64,000 bases of DNA from Triglochin maritima (GCA_963682175.1 OY821789.1:32866188-32930187); one strand, 5' to 3'. Positions 1-11,763 are shown, numbered from the stretch's first letter. Notes: generated by a model not told the origin, from the letters alone. Numbers and translations are program-made.

Positions 1-150
1 CAGGAGTTAAAGTTTGGTTGCGCAACTAAACGTCAATGTTACCCACAACATGTACTACAATGGTTGTCTCTTAAATTATTGCGAAGTAATTACATTAGAA
101 TAGTTTAGCACTTTGACAGCAGTCACCTATTGTTTGAGTAATTCAATTAC

Positions 151-3100
151 AATGTTCTGTATGATTGCTCTGGCTTCTTGGTAGTGATGGTGTTTGCAAT
201 GGATAGGTACGAAAAGACGAGAGTGGGGAAGGCTTTGAGTGGGGCGGTTGTTAGCACATTGCTGGGATTGGCTGCGAGTAGCTTTGGCATTCTCTCAAGT
301 CTCAAGTGAAGCCCCAGCCTACGATGTTGTGTTGGAGTATTTGTTGCCTTTGGCTGTTCCGTTGCTTCTATTTAGTGCAGATCTACGTCGGGTGTTGACT
401 TCCACGGGAAAATTACTTCTTGCATTCTTGTTAGGATCAGGCAAGTGGTTAGTGTAGTACATGCTAATTGAAGTATATTTGTTGTTATCTGCTTTTATGG
501 TAGCTATTGTGTTGTATGCATCATTGGACGCGGTTGATTTCTTAATGTTTGGGTTTCTAGTGGAACTTATAAGATGAATTTAGGAAGAGAAACACTATTT
601 GTTGGTTTGATTGTTAGTGCCAAAGAGCAATTATTTGAGTTGGAAAGGAGCAACCCGTATATGTTTCTATTTTATTTCTGTGTGAACATTTTGGCATATT
701 CCACATTGAGATTTAAATTTAAAGTACACAAAACACCAAAGCAATTGGTTTAGATATTGTATTCTACACGAATAATAATATCAGTAATAGAGTAGGTAAT
801 AATTGCCTCCTAATATTAGCTGGGTAGTTCAGAATAATTCTAGACACATGCTTTTGATGAATAGTATTTTACAGACTGGATATTCCTGTCAGTTTTTGTT
901 CATTTTTTGTAAATATATTTATCTTGGAAAAAAAAGTTTTCTCTTATAAGACTGAAATGTTATTCGATGTCAATGCAATAAGAAATCATCAACAGATCCA
1001 ACATTCATGAATGTACCAGCGTCACCTTGTTAGGTACAGAACTTGGTGCTATGTAATATAAATATAAACATGAAATTGATGATACTTGGTAAATAAGGAT
1101 CAAACTGAAACAAATATTATTGTGATAGTGATGAAAAGTGACCTATAGTGATGAAAAGTGCTATTTTGGGAAACTTCCTAAAAGAAATGGTTGAAACAAT
1201 AAAGAGGTTCTTTTGGTAGAATTTCATGATGACGAAGACATGCTAAAACTGTACTTTTCCTATTTATTTGTTCAAACTGTTAGGATGTCTTTGCTAGTTT
1301 CATTTTTTCCTCATGTATGGCAATGATTTTTATTCTCTGGTGAAGCATTGACATCAATGCTATATTTTTTTGCAAATAAGAAACTATTTGATATTATATT
1401 TTGTAGTTCCCTCTTAGATATAGTAACTAGTAATATGATCCTGAATTCATAATGTAGATCTTTGTAAAGCTTGTCTATTTTGTTACTGCAAATTCGAAAT
1501 TGTGTTTCTTTTTTATATTGTTTTCTGTTCTCTATATTGCAGCTTACTTCGCCTTTCCTTGTACCTCATAACAGTTGCAACAATAATTGGTACACTGGTA
1601 GCGTACATGGTGGTACCAGTGCGTGCACTTGGGCAAGACAGTTGGAAGATTGCAGCAGCTCTAATGAGCAGTTATATTGGTGGAGGTAGTTTGGGAAAGT
1701 ACACCTGATGTTGATATATTTTTTCTATTCCTGCTAAGCACGCTTGTTCAAACATGCTCCCATTTATCCTTTATTTGATGGTAGCTCAGATTCTTTAAGA
1801 AAACATTTAGGATGAGTAACATGTTGTGAATATCCATGGAACTAAAAGTGATTATTGTGACTAAACTGAGCAGGGAGAACTAAAGGGAAGCAATTTGGAC
1901 AACAAAACAATCGTACCCTTGAAATTTAATGTCACAAAGGATGACAATTTAATAGACCTTATTCAAAATGGCATGTACAAGGTTTATTTTCTTCATTTGA
2001 TTGTTGGACTGTGGAAAATGAATGCGTGTCTCCTTCAATTGGCTAAGGAATCCAAGTGAAAGGATTTAATATGAATTGTAGAGTTTGCTTGGGTGTTCCT
2101 CTTGCCTTGTTCCCTAATTTTTTAGATTACATGCTTGGTGGAGCTTTATATAAAAGCTCTGTTTTTTGTTACAGGTGTGAATTATGTTGCTGTTTCAGAT
2201 GCTGTTGGTCTTGCTTCATCAGTTTTTACAGCTGCTCTAGCTGTAGATAACATTATCTACCGTGCTTTTTGCATTGGCATCTAAAATACCTCAAGACACA
2301 CCAATATCCATCAAAGGTAAATGTGCTCCAATCCGAAGCTTAAGCCTGTAGTTTTACAGTCTTCATCCATCAAAAATTCTCTTGACAGCGCATAATCGGA
2401 TGTTTGACTTGTTATTGTTGTTCTCCGTTATAACTGTTTAGAAGCTTGTATGATATTGGTTTTCTGTAAACCATTTTGAAGCATCTCTTTAAGAAATTCC
2501 GACAGTTTACCTTCACATAAGAGTTCTTAACTCTACATTTTTTAAACAGGATTCGTATGGTAATATACTTGATGAACACGGTGGTTGCGGTAATCTAAAT
2601 GAATCTGGGATATTTCAGATGGAGCATTTGATATTAAGTCTGGAGTGGATGGTAAGGGATCAGTTCTGAGAACTGCCACCGCTGTTGCGATTTCCTTTTT
2701 GATATGCACATGCTCGAAACACGCCATGACTGCAGTGGGACTTAAAGGAGGTTTTTTCCCCTGCATAACTGTGGCGGTTGTTATTCTAGCGACCACATTC
2801 CCAAGACAGTTGGGGCAACTTGCACCTGCTGGAGAGGCAGTTGCAATGTTATTAATGTAGGTGATTCATTCTTTGTTATTCCATCAATTTTTTCCACTGC
2901 ACCATGAAATTAAGTTCATGATTGACGTCATTGAATTTTCTGATGTTATTGTAATACATTGTGAGTTTAAGCTTTGGACGATGAAACCTAGATTTGGTCA
3001 AAACAAACCAGGCTTCCGTTGATGCATCTTGAGATTTGATATAAAGAAACCATGATTCCTAGGGCTTTGAAATTTGAATGTTATGCACGTAATGCATATT

Positions 3101-3471
3101 GGCAAGCATAGAAGAAAATAATTGAATTTCCCCCCGTCCATGCTTCTTTTGCTTATATCCTACACTGATCGTCTGTGCAGGTATTTTTTGCTGTGATTGG
3201 AGCCAATGGTAGGTAGTATTTGGAATGTCATAAACACTGCACCCAGTATCTTTTCATTTGCCCTTATCCAAGTCTCTGTCCAAAATTCAAATACATACAC
3301 GACTTACCACCGAACTCAAATATCGGTAGCCCAACCACGGCCTGTGGGATAGCGACTGCAAAAGGACGGTCTTCCTTTATTGTCGCAGCCATTCTGGGTG
3401 GTATCTTTGGAACGACCATTGCTACTTTTCTGGGCATTGTATTCGGATCAGTGGTCTTCAAGAACATGTAG
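151..3471 (+). pseudogene. DUF819-family multi-pass membrane protein, spliced pseudogene
   Basis: Five exon-like blocks in family order: up to 440, 1575-1685, 2175-2316, 2620-2860 and 3181-3471. Readable family segments include EAPAYDVVLEYLLPLAVPLL, RALGQDSWKIAAALM, NYVAVSDAVGLA, QLGQLAPAGEA and PTTACGIATAKGRSS. DUF819 proteins are hydrophobic plastid or bacterial-type membrane proteins of unproven transport role. Exon phases join correctly, and the first intron would use a GC donor at 441. Lesions seen: a 7-bp tandem duplication (ctcaagt, 294-307) shifting exon 1; a frameshift near 2262; a TAG at 2858-2860 where the family has Gln; a 4-bp gtag duplication near 3210; and a deletion with frame change between about 3275 and 3315. 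The N-terminus lies upstream or is lost. Family call is strong; pseudogene status follows from the lesions, though assembly error was not excluded. Confidence 0.8.
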
Positions 3472-3760
3472 TAGTTAACTGTGGCAAGCTTCATCGGTCT
3501 AAATTTTGACCTAAGCACTGGTTTACCTGCATTTATCAGTTTTAAATCCACTGTTACTGAAAAGAAGAAATTTACAAGATGAATTTCCTGGTCATGTTAA
3601 GATACAATCTTGATATATCTATGTCTTAGGGTCCATTTAGAACAACATTTGATAATCAAATTTTGATTTCCAAAAATTAAGAATCTAATGTGATGTACAA
3701 TTGACATTTAAAATCTTAGAATCTTCGTACTAATTAAGGTGTTAAGGTTAGGGTATATTT

Positions 3761-3977
3761 TGTTGAATTTGTGACGATGATGAGAAGTTTGAGAAAGAAG
3801 AGAAAGTAGTGTATATTGTATTATTTGATTACATGAGTATTTATACAGATACTAGTAGCCGTTTGACTTTATTTATTGCTTAACTGGGAGACTTCAATCG
3901 CTCTTCTTGGGTATGTCATTTGGTTGCTTTGGTAAACTTCCATCTTAAATTGTCTTCAACGGTCTTTTCTTTAAACA
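3761..3977 (-). repeat. 3' LTR of copia 1
   Basis: 217 bp, TG...CA bounded, directly repeated at 8303-8527. A TATA-like box (read on minus as TATAAATAC) matches that in the partner LTR. It lacks an 8-bp ttgtttga duplication found in the partner. Confidence 0.95.
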
Positions 3978-3992
3978 CGCCCCCCAAGTTGG
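3978..3992 (-). other. Polypurine tract of copia 1
   Basis: On the minus strand a G-rich run (AACTTGGGGGGCG) abuts the 3' LTR, where the plus-strand primer of reverse transcription is expected. Confidence 0.75.
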
Positions 3993-4568
3993 GTCTGGAA
4001 ATGGTTGATAGATCCTAACTTGAGAAGTATGTTGGATTGTCTTGAGATCTAGAGCTTTGGTGAAGATATCAGCCAGCTGATCTTTGCTTGGAACGTAGGG
4101 GACCTCTATTTGCTTTGATTGTATCTTTTCACGAATAAAGTGACAATCGACTTCAATGTGTTTAGTCCTTTCATGGAAGACTGGGTTCATGGAGATGTGT
4201 CGTGCTGCATTATTATCACAAAACATCTTCATGGGTTTCTGAGTTGTGATCTTCATATCTTTAAGTAGTTGACTTAACCAAATTAGTTTGCTGGTAGTTG
4301 ATGTCATTGCACGGTATTCTGCTTCTGCACTAGATCTGGCGACAATATTTTTCTTTTTGCTTCGCCAAGTTACCAAGTTGCCTCACACGAATGTGCAGAA
4401 CCCAGAGGTTGATCTTCGATCAGGACTTCCAGCCCAGTTTGCATCAGAATATCCAATTATCGAGTTAGAGTTGTTAGGTTTCATCCAGAGTCCTTGTCCG
4501 GGTGTCCCTTTAAGATAACATATGATTCTTTTTACCAAATCTAAGTGGTGTGTGTGAGGAGCATACAT
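3978..4568 (-). pseudogene. copia 1 RNase H domain
   Basis: Minus-strand frames carry the copia RNase H landmarks: YSDANWAGSPDRRSTSGFC, then WRSKKKNIVARSSAEAEYRA, FCDNNAARHI, HERTKHIEVDCHFIREKI and QLADIFTKAL near the end. This domain degrades the RNA of the RNA/DNA hybrid. The segment is split into two frames near 4380 and the last residues run into the PPT and LTR, so it is not a functional pol end. Confidence 0.85.
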
Positions 4569-5906
4569 GAATTGACTTATTAAACTGACAGCGTATGTAA
4601 TGTCTGGTCGGGTAACAGTAAGATAAATAAGTTTCCCTACTAATCTCTAAAATTGCCCAATATTAGAAAGATGGGTTCCATTTGTCGGTCCTAGTTTTTT
4701 GTTGATTTCTATAGGAGTAGTTGAGGATTTTGATCCTATTTTTCCGGTTTCTTTAAGTAGGTCTAGGGTGTATTTTCGTTGGGAGAGAAATAACCCTTTC
4801 TTGGAGTATGCAATTTCTATTCCTAAGAAGTATTTTAAGTATCTTAGGTCTTTTATGTCAAACTTTGATTTCAGATATTCTTTAACTAATGCTATTTGGT
4901 GATTATTATTTCCAGTTATGATAATGTCATCAACATAGATAAGTACAATGATAGTAGTGTTATGGCTATGTTTTGTAAACATGGATGCATCAGCAGAACT
5001 TTTAATAAATCCACAATTAATGAGAGAGAAACTAAGTTTTGCGTACCAGACACGAGGTGATTGTTTTAGTCCATATATAGACTTGTGAAGCTTGCATACC
5101 TGGTTGGGACAAGTGGTGTAGCCAGGTGGTGGAATCATGTAAACTTCTTCTTCTAGATTTCCCTGTAAGAATGCATTTTTGACATCCATTTGAAACAAAT
5201 TCCATCCTTGATTTACAGCGATGGAGAGAACAACACAGACTGTGTTCATTTTGGCTACAAGGGCAAAAGTTTCTAGGTAATCAAGACCATAGGTCTGAGT
5301 GTAACCTTTGGCCACGAGTCTAGCCTTATATCTTTCTATTTTCCCATCGCTATGATATTTAATCTTGTAGATCCATCTACATCCAACAAGCTTGGTACCT
5401 GGTTGGAGAGGAACGAGGGTCCAGGTGTGGTTATTTTCTAGGGCTTGTAATTCATCATTCATGGCTTTGACCCAATTCTGGTTGTTTATAGCCTCATGGT
5501 AATGTGTTGGTTCTTTATTTGTGTCTATTGTTCCTAGGAAAGCTTGATATTTTTGTGAGATTTGTTGGTATGATAGAAAGTTTTGGATAGGGTATGTGGT
5601 GTGTGAGAGATAATAATCATTGAATCTAATAGGAGGGTGAGATGGACGCGTAGATCTTCTTGGAGGTTCTTCTCCCCTTGGATTTTCTCTTCCTTCATCT
5701 CTCCTTTCGTCTTCGTTTTCTCCTCCCTCGCTTTCATTTCCTCCTCCGTCTTCGTTTTCTCCTCCTTCGTTTTCTCCTCCTTCTGGGATTGCTAGTGGTG
5801 TTGTGGGTAGAAGGTTATTGTAGGTGATGTGAGGTACTGGGATGGCGGAAGCGTTTTCAAGACTGAGATTTTTGAAGAAGGGGAGGCCTTCGAAGAAGGA
5901 TAGCAT
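4569..5906 (-). pseudogene. copia 1 reverse transcriptase (with integrase C-terminal linker)
   Basis: From high to low coordinate the minus frame gives an acidic Gly/Glu-rich linker, the conserved entry WVKAMNDELQALENNHTW, CRWIYKIKYHSDG, RYKARLVAKGYTQ, MDVKNAFLQGNLEEEVYM, CKLHKSIYGLKQSPRVWY, and the catalytic YVDDIIITGN. About 400 residues are open, close to a full copia RT. A frameshift near 4650 cuts it from RNase H. Family identity is certain; activity is unlikely. Confidence 0.9.
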
Positions 5907-6590
5907 TTGTAACTTTTCCCCCTAAAGGAATACCTTAAGAAAATACATTTGATGGAGTTGTGATCAAGTTTATTTTCTCGTTTTTTTGTGGACAAAACAA
6001 GTATAACCAAAAATTCTAAAATGGTCGATATTAATTTCTTTATTATACAAGATTTCTAAATGTTTTCTATTGTTTGTTGTGGGACTAGGAAGTCGGTTGA
6101 TAATATAAGTAGCAGTGAGAATTGCATCGGACCAAAAGGATTTAGGAACATTGTTTTGAAAAAGAAGGGAGCGAGTGACATTTAATAGATGCTGGTTTTT
6201 TCGTTCTGAAATCCCATTTTGTTGTGGTGTATTAACGCATGAGGTTTGGTGAAAGATACCTTTTTGTTGTAAAAGATTTTGAAATAGGTTGCTCATATAT
6301 TCAGAGCCGTTATCAGATCTAAAAAATCGAATTTTTGCGTCAAACATGTTTTCAATAAAACAGAGGAATTCGCAAAAAAACAGAGTAAGCATCAGATTTG
6401 TTTTTCAAAAGATAAACCCAGGTTGCCCGTGAAAAATCGTCAATAAAACTGATAAAGTACCGAACACCGTTGTAAGATTCAACTGGAGCCGGTCCCCAAA
6501 TATCAGAATGTATTAGTTCGAAAGCCATATGAGTTTTGGTGCTAGAATTTTGAAAAGGTAATCGAGTTTGTTTAGCAAAACGACATACAT
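5907..6590 (-). pseudogene. copia 1 integrase, zinc-finger HH pair deleted
   Basis: The minus strand shows the CDVC cysteine pair, then the catalytic core with SDNGSEYMSN and QNGISERKNQHLLNVTRSLL, and a typical FGYTCFVHKK end. In copia 2 about 40 residues, including the GAG-pre/HH histidines (WHKRMGHPS), stand before the CDVC motif. Here the protease frame runs almost directly into CDVC, so that stretch is deleted near 6588. Frameshifts near 6390 and 5990 break the remainder. Integration function is lost by inference. Confidence 0.85.
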
Positions 6591-6975
6591 CACATAATAA
6601 TTTTAATCGAGTATGTTTCTAGAACATAAAGACCATTCGTGAGGATGCCCTTACCAATCATCCTCCCTGAGATACGATCCTGAAAAACAACATCATTAGG
6701 AGCAAATATAACATTACAATTGAGATTTCTGGTGATTTTGGCTACAGATATAAGATTAGTATCTAGGTTAGGTACATATAAAACATCATTAAGGGTGTTG
6801 TTAAGTAAGTTGATCTTCCCGATTCCTTTAATTGGTATCTTGTTTCCATTTGCTACTGTTACAAATTTATTTACTACACTTAGGTTTTTAATATTACTAA
6901 GTATTGTTGGATCTCCAGTCATGTGGTCGCTAGCTCCGGTATCGATTATCCAAGATTTGTTATTGAATTTAGTGG
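6591..6975 (-). pseudogene. copia 1 aspartic protease
   Basis: The minus frame contains SWIIDTGASDHMTGDP, the DTGA active site of copia proteases, followed by VNKFVTVANGNKIPIKGIG and LNDVLYVPNLDTNLISVAKI. It would process the gag-pol polyprotein. The catalytic motif is intact, but the reading frame is not continuous with integrase. Confidence 0.85.
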
Positions 6976-7339
6976 TTAATCCAGAGAAAACAGTAAAATC
7001 AGAACAATTTAATTTACCTGAGGAATTACCAGTTGCATGGGGGGTTTCTGCAAAAGATCATTAAGCTGGCCCACCAGGCTTTTTAAATGAAGTGGGTTAA
7101 TGGTAGAATCCGGATTACCATTACCAGATCCGAATAGACTGGATCCGACCGACCCTATATCTGAACGGGTCAGGTTGGAAGATCCGACAAGCTGCTGAGT
7201 ATAAAAGGCAGAGTTATCCGCATATCTGGTAGGGTTTTGTGTTTTTTCTTTGTGTCGGTTGCTATTCCGGAGAGAGCTGGTGTTGCAGTCGCCGCCTCCG
7301 AGCAGGCTGGTGTTGCCACCGGCGACTCCTTCCACCAAG

Positions 7340-8173
7340 TTTGCTTTTGTGTTTTTCTCGTTTCTTTGTGGTCTGAGATGGGGAAAGAGGAACCAACACT
7401 AATTTCTGTTGTGTCCTTGCTTTTTACAGTTGTCGCAGTGTTCGGTGTTTTTGTTTCCGAATCTTTTTTATTCCTGCCTGAGCTTGATTCCGACCGACGA
7501 TGAGGGCTTGGTTGTCCGCGTTGTTGTTCTGATTTTTCATTGTGTTTCTCTGTGTTTCTTCCCGCTGAATGAGACTTGTGATGTGTGGGAGACTGGGGAG
7601 ATCCGACGCCATGAGTATTTGAGACCGAATAGTCTCGTAGCTTGGATCTAAACCCACCAGAAACTGGTAGATTTGATTTTGTTCTTGCCAGTTTTGGATG
7701 ATTTTTGGGTTTGTGGTGGGTGGTTCGTATATTCTGAGCTCATCCCACCGTCTTCTGAGGGTACCGAGATACTCTGTGATGGAGGTCCCGTGTTGTTGTG
7801 TTTGTGCGATTTCTTGCTTGATCTTGAAGATGTGCGCGAAATTTTCTGCCTTTCCGTAATGATCTCGAACAGAGTCCCACAGATCTTTTGCGCTGTCTTT
7901 ATATATGAAGATTTCGGCGATGTTTGCATGCATGGAGGCAATGAGCCACGACATCACCTGGTCATCCGTGGTTTGCCACTCCTCTTGAATTTTCTCATTC
8001 GCGTCTTCTTTTGGTTTTGGGGTTTTCCCGGTGATGTGGCCAAGCTTCCCCCTGCCACTGAGGGATAGCGTGACCGTGCGAGACCAGGACAAGTAGTTGG
8101 TCTCGTTTAGTGGTGTCGTGACGAGGCGATGAGGATTCATCACTTCGGTTTGATTTCCGTTGCCGTCCGACAT
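7340..8173 (-). pseudogene. copia 1 gag (nucleocapsid) with interrupted zinc knuckle
   Basis: Starts at an ATG (8173 on minus) about 130 bp after the PBS. Conserved gag motifs include NPHRLVTTPLNETNYLSWSR, WDSVRDHYGKAENFAHIFKI and QIYQFLVGLDPSYETIRSQ. After about 240 residues the frame shifts near 7430. The CCHC knuckle (CDNCKKQGHNRN-stop-C) follows in another frame with a TAG just before its last Cys. It is close to the gag at 63283, so copia 1 and that element belong to one family. Confidence 0.9.
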
Positions 8174-8290
8174 TCTGTTTTGTTCTCTTCCTCCTTGGGT
8201 TAGGATGTGGGTGTGTGGTGACCTTCAACTCCCTTGGATGAGGTAAGGCCTATGATGAGTTTTGGGAAGGTCTGAGACGTATGGATCAGT

Positions 8291-8302
8291 GCTCTGATAC
8301 CA
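8291..8302 (-). other. Primer binding site of copia 1 (initiator Met tRNA)
   Basis: Read on minus it is TGGTATCAGAGC, immediately after the 5' LTR. This is the standard complement of the plant initiator Met tRNA 3' end. Confidence 0.95.
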
Positions 8303-8527
8303 TGTTGAATTTGTGACGATGATGAGAAGTTTGAGGAAGAAGAGAAAGTAGTGTATATTGTATTATTTGATTGTTTGATTACATGAGTATTTATACAGAT
8401 ACTAGTAGCCGTTTGACTTTATTTATTGCTTAACTGGGAGACTTCAATCGCTCTTCTTGGGTATGTCATTTGGTTGCTTTGGTAAACTTCCATCTTAAAT
8501 TGTCTTCAATGGTCTTTTCTTTTAACA
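8303..8527 (-). repeat. 5' LTR of copia 1
   Basis: 225 bp, repeats 3761-3977 with about 3 substitutions and an extra 8 bp. Contains a minus-strand TATAAATAC near 8385 as the likely element promoter. Confidence 0.95.
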
Positions 8528-9079
8528 TATTTAGGAACTAATTATGAGATCCGTTCATATTTTTTATTTCTAAAATGTGATCCCAAAACCATTTGTTGTG
8601 CTGATTATCCAACAATGGACAATTAGTTTGGTTTATCGTACAATTTATACATTTATGCTCATAAAAAATGCCACTAGTTGACCACGTAACTTGTAACATC
8701 CTCAACACAGTGGAAAATTTAAAAATTTTATAACACACAATCAACAGAGGATATTACGCAAATACTAAACACAGGTGCACCAACATATATAATATATATA
8801 TACATGAACATCAGAGTATTTCAAAAGTTGTGATTACATCAAAAGACTGTACAAATAGAAGCAGTAATCACTCGACCTCAACTGAGAGAAAGCTGGATCC
8901 GGTAGCGGTGCTCCTCTCCTCGGTCAGCACCCCCTATCGCCGCTCGCGGCCTGAAAGTAAATATGCAACAATGCCTAAGTTTCCTGAGGAAACCCCGTAT
9001 GCCAAACTCTACAATGCATGAAATGAAAGGCACCCTAGCATGCAATTCTACTAAACAAGAAGAGCATCTCAACAGGCTG

Positions 9080-9560
9080 GGCTCCATGACTCTTTCACCC
9101 AACCACAACACACACCACAGTCACGGGGCTCCAGGTCTAATCTCAACCAACCACCGTAACACACACTAGTCGCCAAGCTGGGCTCCAGGTCTTTTTCAAC
9201 CAACCGCAGCTACCACGACACGACCAAGGGCTCCAGGTCTTTTTCAACCAACCCAAACGTCTAAGGGCTCCAGGTCTTTTTCAACCAACCCCTACACGCG
9301 GTCCCTGCTCAGGCTCCATGCCTTTTTCAGCCAACCCGAACGCACTACGGAGCTTCCGGTTTTTTCAACCAACCCTGCACAGACTAGCTGGGCTCCAGGT
9401 CTTTTTCAACCAACCGCAGCTCTCACACAGTACGGGGCTCCAGGTCTCTTTCAACCAACCGCCGCAACACCACAATTCTAAGCTGGGCCTCAGGCCTATT
9501 TCAGCCAATCCCAAGCTCACACACAGTTACAGGGCTCCAGGTTTTTTTCAACCAACCACC
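9080..9560. repeat. Interspersed short repeat, core TTTTTCAACCAACC
   Basis: About 11 variants in 480 bp, each a GGGCTCCAGGTC-like head followed by a CAACCAACC tail, at irregular 35-55 bp spacing. Irregular spacing argues against coding. It lies in the LTR half missing from the right-hand LTR. Confidence 0.85.
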
Positions 9561-9664
9561 GCAACACTCGTGCACCCTAGCACACTTGCCGGAAGAACAT
9601 CGGCACCACAACTCGCCCCACACGGACGACCACGACCACAACACCTCCATAGTGCAAAACTGGA

Positions 9665-10345
9665 CACAAACGGTCGACCGAACCAAAAGTCCCGGTCGAC
9701 CGAATCAATCAAATACAGGGCAATCACATCGACCGACACTCCATCGGTCGACCGATTCCCACCCACCGCACTCGTTCGGTCGAACCAAAGTCAAGGGACG
9801 GTCGATCGTTTAGATGGTCAACTCCCAGGTTCACCGAACAAAACGACCAATCGGTCGAACGACAAAGGGGCCCCGTTCGACCGAAAGTCACCAGGGACAA
9901 ATCCCACAACAAATTCGGTCGAACACCTGAGCACTCTCGGTCGACCGAATCCCACCAGGGAATAATCCCTCACTCGCACCACGAACCCGGTCGAACGCCG
10001 AGACCTCCTCGGTCGACCGAATTCCACCAAAGCGTTCCCCACGCTCAGCATATAGGTCCGGTCGACCGAAACCACATTCGGTCGAACCGACCACTCAATC
10101 CACTTAAGTCACGGTCGGACGAAGTCATAGAGGCGGTCGACCGTTTGGATGGTCAACGTCCTATCCGACCCATGACGGTGCACACGGTCGAACGACAAAG
10201 GGGACCCGTTCGACCGAATCTCACCAGGCTTGCCTCCCAAACATAATCGGTCGACCGCCCCTGGGGCATCGTTCGACCGATTTGAGACAGAACCCGAATT
10301 CTTTTCACGAACGGTCGACCGTTTGCACCAACCGGTCGACCGATC
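9665..10345. repeat. GGTCGACCGA palindrome array in Tekay LTR
   Basis: About 20 copies or half-copies of CGGTCGACCG and GGTCGAAC variants in 680 bp, about 20-50 bp apart. The core is self-complementary. The array recurs in the partner LTR at about 22275-22755 with a few percent divergence. Function unknown. Confidence 0.9.
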
Positions 10346-10998
10346 AGGTAGTGAAATCTGTTGCACGTTTACTTGCGACGAGCCGAAAGGCCTACCGTCG
10401 ACTTCCAAATACTCACGCTAATTAAGTGAGCGAGTTGACATACCAGAAGGTCTGAAGAGACCTTAGAAGAACCACGACGACACCTCCACGAGCGCGCCTC
10501 CCCAAAACACGATCCGTCGACGAACCTCGCGTCCAAACGACGATCAACACCTCCTCGACGATCCTCACTCACGATTCCACCTCCGTCGCCCTCTACCAAC
10601 CAACCACGACCACAACAACACGGGTTAGGTCGAGGGAGAGAAAACCAACTCAAAAGGGATGAAAACACACCCCACGTTTCTCACCTTCACCAACCAACCG
10701 GAGCCGATCTTCACTTCGCCGGAGGTCACCACCACCACGCCGGAGATCACCACTGAGGTAGAGAGAGAGTGAGCAACGAGAGTGTGAGAGAGATGTGAGA
10801 GAGAGAGAGAGAAACTCACCTCTAAATATCTCCCCAACCTTCAATCTCCACCATCCATTCCAATCCATCCATCTCCACCACTCATCTCATCCCCAAACCA
10901 TCTCAACCCCTCATCCAACCATCTTCCATCCCAGCCGTCCATTTCCATCTCCCCTAAACAACAACAAAACACAATTAGGATTAGGATAGAATCCTACA

Positions 10999-11014
10999 AT
11001 CCACCCTCCTAAAA
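10999..11014 (-). other. Polypurine tract of Tekay-like element
   Basis: The minus strand gives TTTTAGGAGGGTGGAT directly before the 3' LTR, the expected plus-strand primer. The adjacent ATTTCGAGGACGAAAT context is common in plant Del/Tekay elements. Confidence 0.85.
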
Positions 11015-11031
11015 GAATTTCGTCCTCGAAA

Positions 11032-11763
11032 TTAAGACCGAAGCTCACCAAACAACTCCGGAAACTCCTTCCGGACCTTCTCCTCGATCTCCCAAGTGGC
11101 CTCTCGCTCACTGTGGTGCTGCCACCTGACCTTCACCATCGGAATGGTCCTCCTCCTCAACTGATGCTCCATCCGATCCACGATCTCAACCAGTCTCTCC
11201 TCAAGAGACAAATCCTGACGGATCTCTGGAACCTCCAACTGAATCACATGAGAAGGATCTGCTACGTACTTCCTCAGCATCGAAACATGGAAGACGTTGT
11301 GAAGACCAGAAAACTGCGGCGGCAGCGCAACCCTGTAGGCAACCTCTCCAATCCGCTCGAGAATCTCAAACGGTCCGACATACCTCGGACTGAGCTTCCC
11401 CTTCTTCCCGAACCTCATCACTCCCCGAGATGGTGAAATCCTTAGGAAGACATGGTCACCTACCCCAAACCTCAGCTCTCGCCTACGCCTATCCACGTAG
11501 CTCTTCTGACTGCTCTGAGCTGTCGCTAGTCTCTGCCTGATCACATCAACCTTCTCAGAGTACATCCACACAATCTCAGGACCAACTAGCTGTCTCTCGC
11601 CTACATCACTCCAGCATACTGGTGATCTACACGGTCTCCCGTACATGGCCTCATACGGTGCCATCCCAATGCTCGAATGGTAGCTGTTGTTGTAGGCGAA
11701 CTCAATCAACGGCAGATGCTCATCCCAATGACCTGCCCAATCCAGAGTACACGCTCGCAACAT
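11032..11763 (-). pseudogene. Tekay integrase C-terminal part and chromodomain-like tail
   Basis: A 243-residue minus frame: [38 protein letters not shown], the GPFEILERIGEVAYRVALPP GPF/GPY module, HNVFHVSMLRKYV, and a tail with VRWQHHSEREATWEIEE as in chromovirus chromodomains, which target integration to chromatin. It is out of frame with the rest of integrase. The piece that should hold the catalytic Glu is deleted at about 11765. Confidence 0.9.

Larger units (their letters stand above)
3761..8527 (-). mobile_element. Ty1/copia LTR retrotransposon (copia 1), defective
   Basis: Two LTRs begin TGTTGAATTT and end near TTAACA. The 5-bp target duplication tattt (3756-3760 and 8528-8532) is exact. 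Read on the minus strand the order is LTR, PBS, gag, protease, integrase, RT, RNase H, PPT, LTR, the copia order. All coding parts are recognisable but broken by frameshifts and stops, and the integrase lacks its HH pair. LTRs differ by about 3 substitutions plus an 8-bp indel, so insertion is fairly recent. It lies just past the 3' end of the DUF819 pseudogene. Confidence 0.95.
8692..10998 (-). repeat. 3' LTR of the Tekay-like element (2.3 kb)
   Basis: On minus it begins TGTAGGATTC and ends GATGTTACA. It contains two short-motif arrays: one with core TTTTTCAACCAACC (about 9065-9560) and one of GGTCGACCGA palindromes (about 9665-10345). Non-coding; open frames here run through the repeats and are not genes. 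Confidence 0.93.

Noticed and set aside
3612..8620. MITE split by copia 1 (GGTCCATTTAGAACAACATT and an inverted partner near 8600)
   Set aside because: Inverted similarity is weak and boundaries or TSD are not visible.
9318..9965. Open frame of 215 codons in the Tekay LTR
   Set aside because: Translates the two short repeat arrays; the arrays are not in multiples of three and the frame is not kept in the partner LTR.
9660..10345. CRISPR-like look of evenly repeated GGTCGACCGA
   Set aside because: Repeats are about 10 bp, degenerate, in both phases, with variable spacing and in a plant LTR.
10650..10837. Leu/Ser-rich peptides on minus strand
   Set aside because: GA/CT microsatellite and LTR sequence only.
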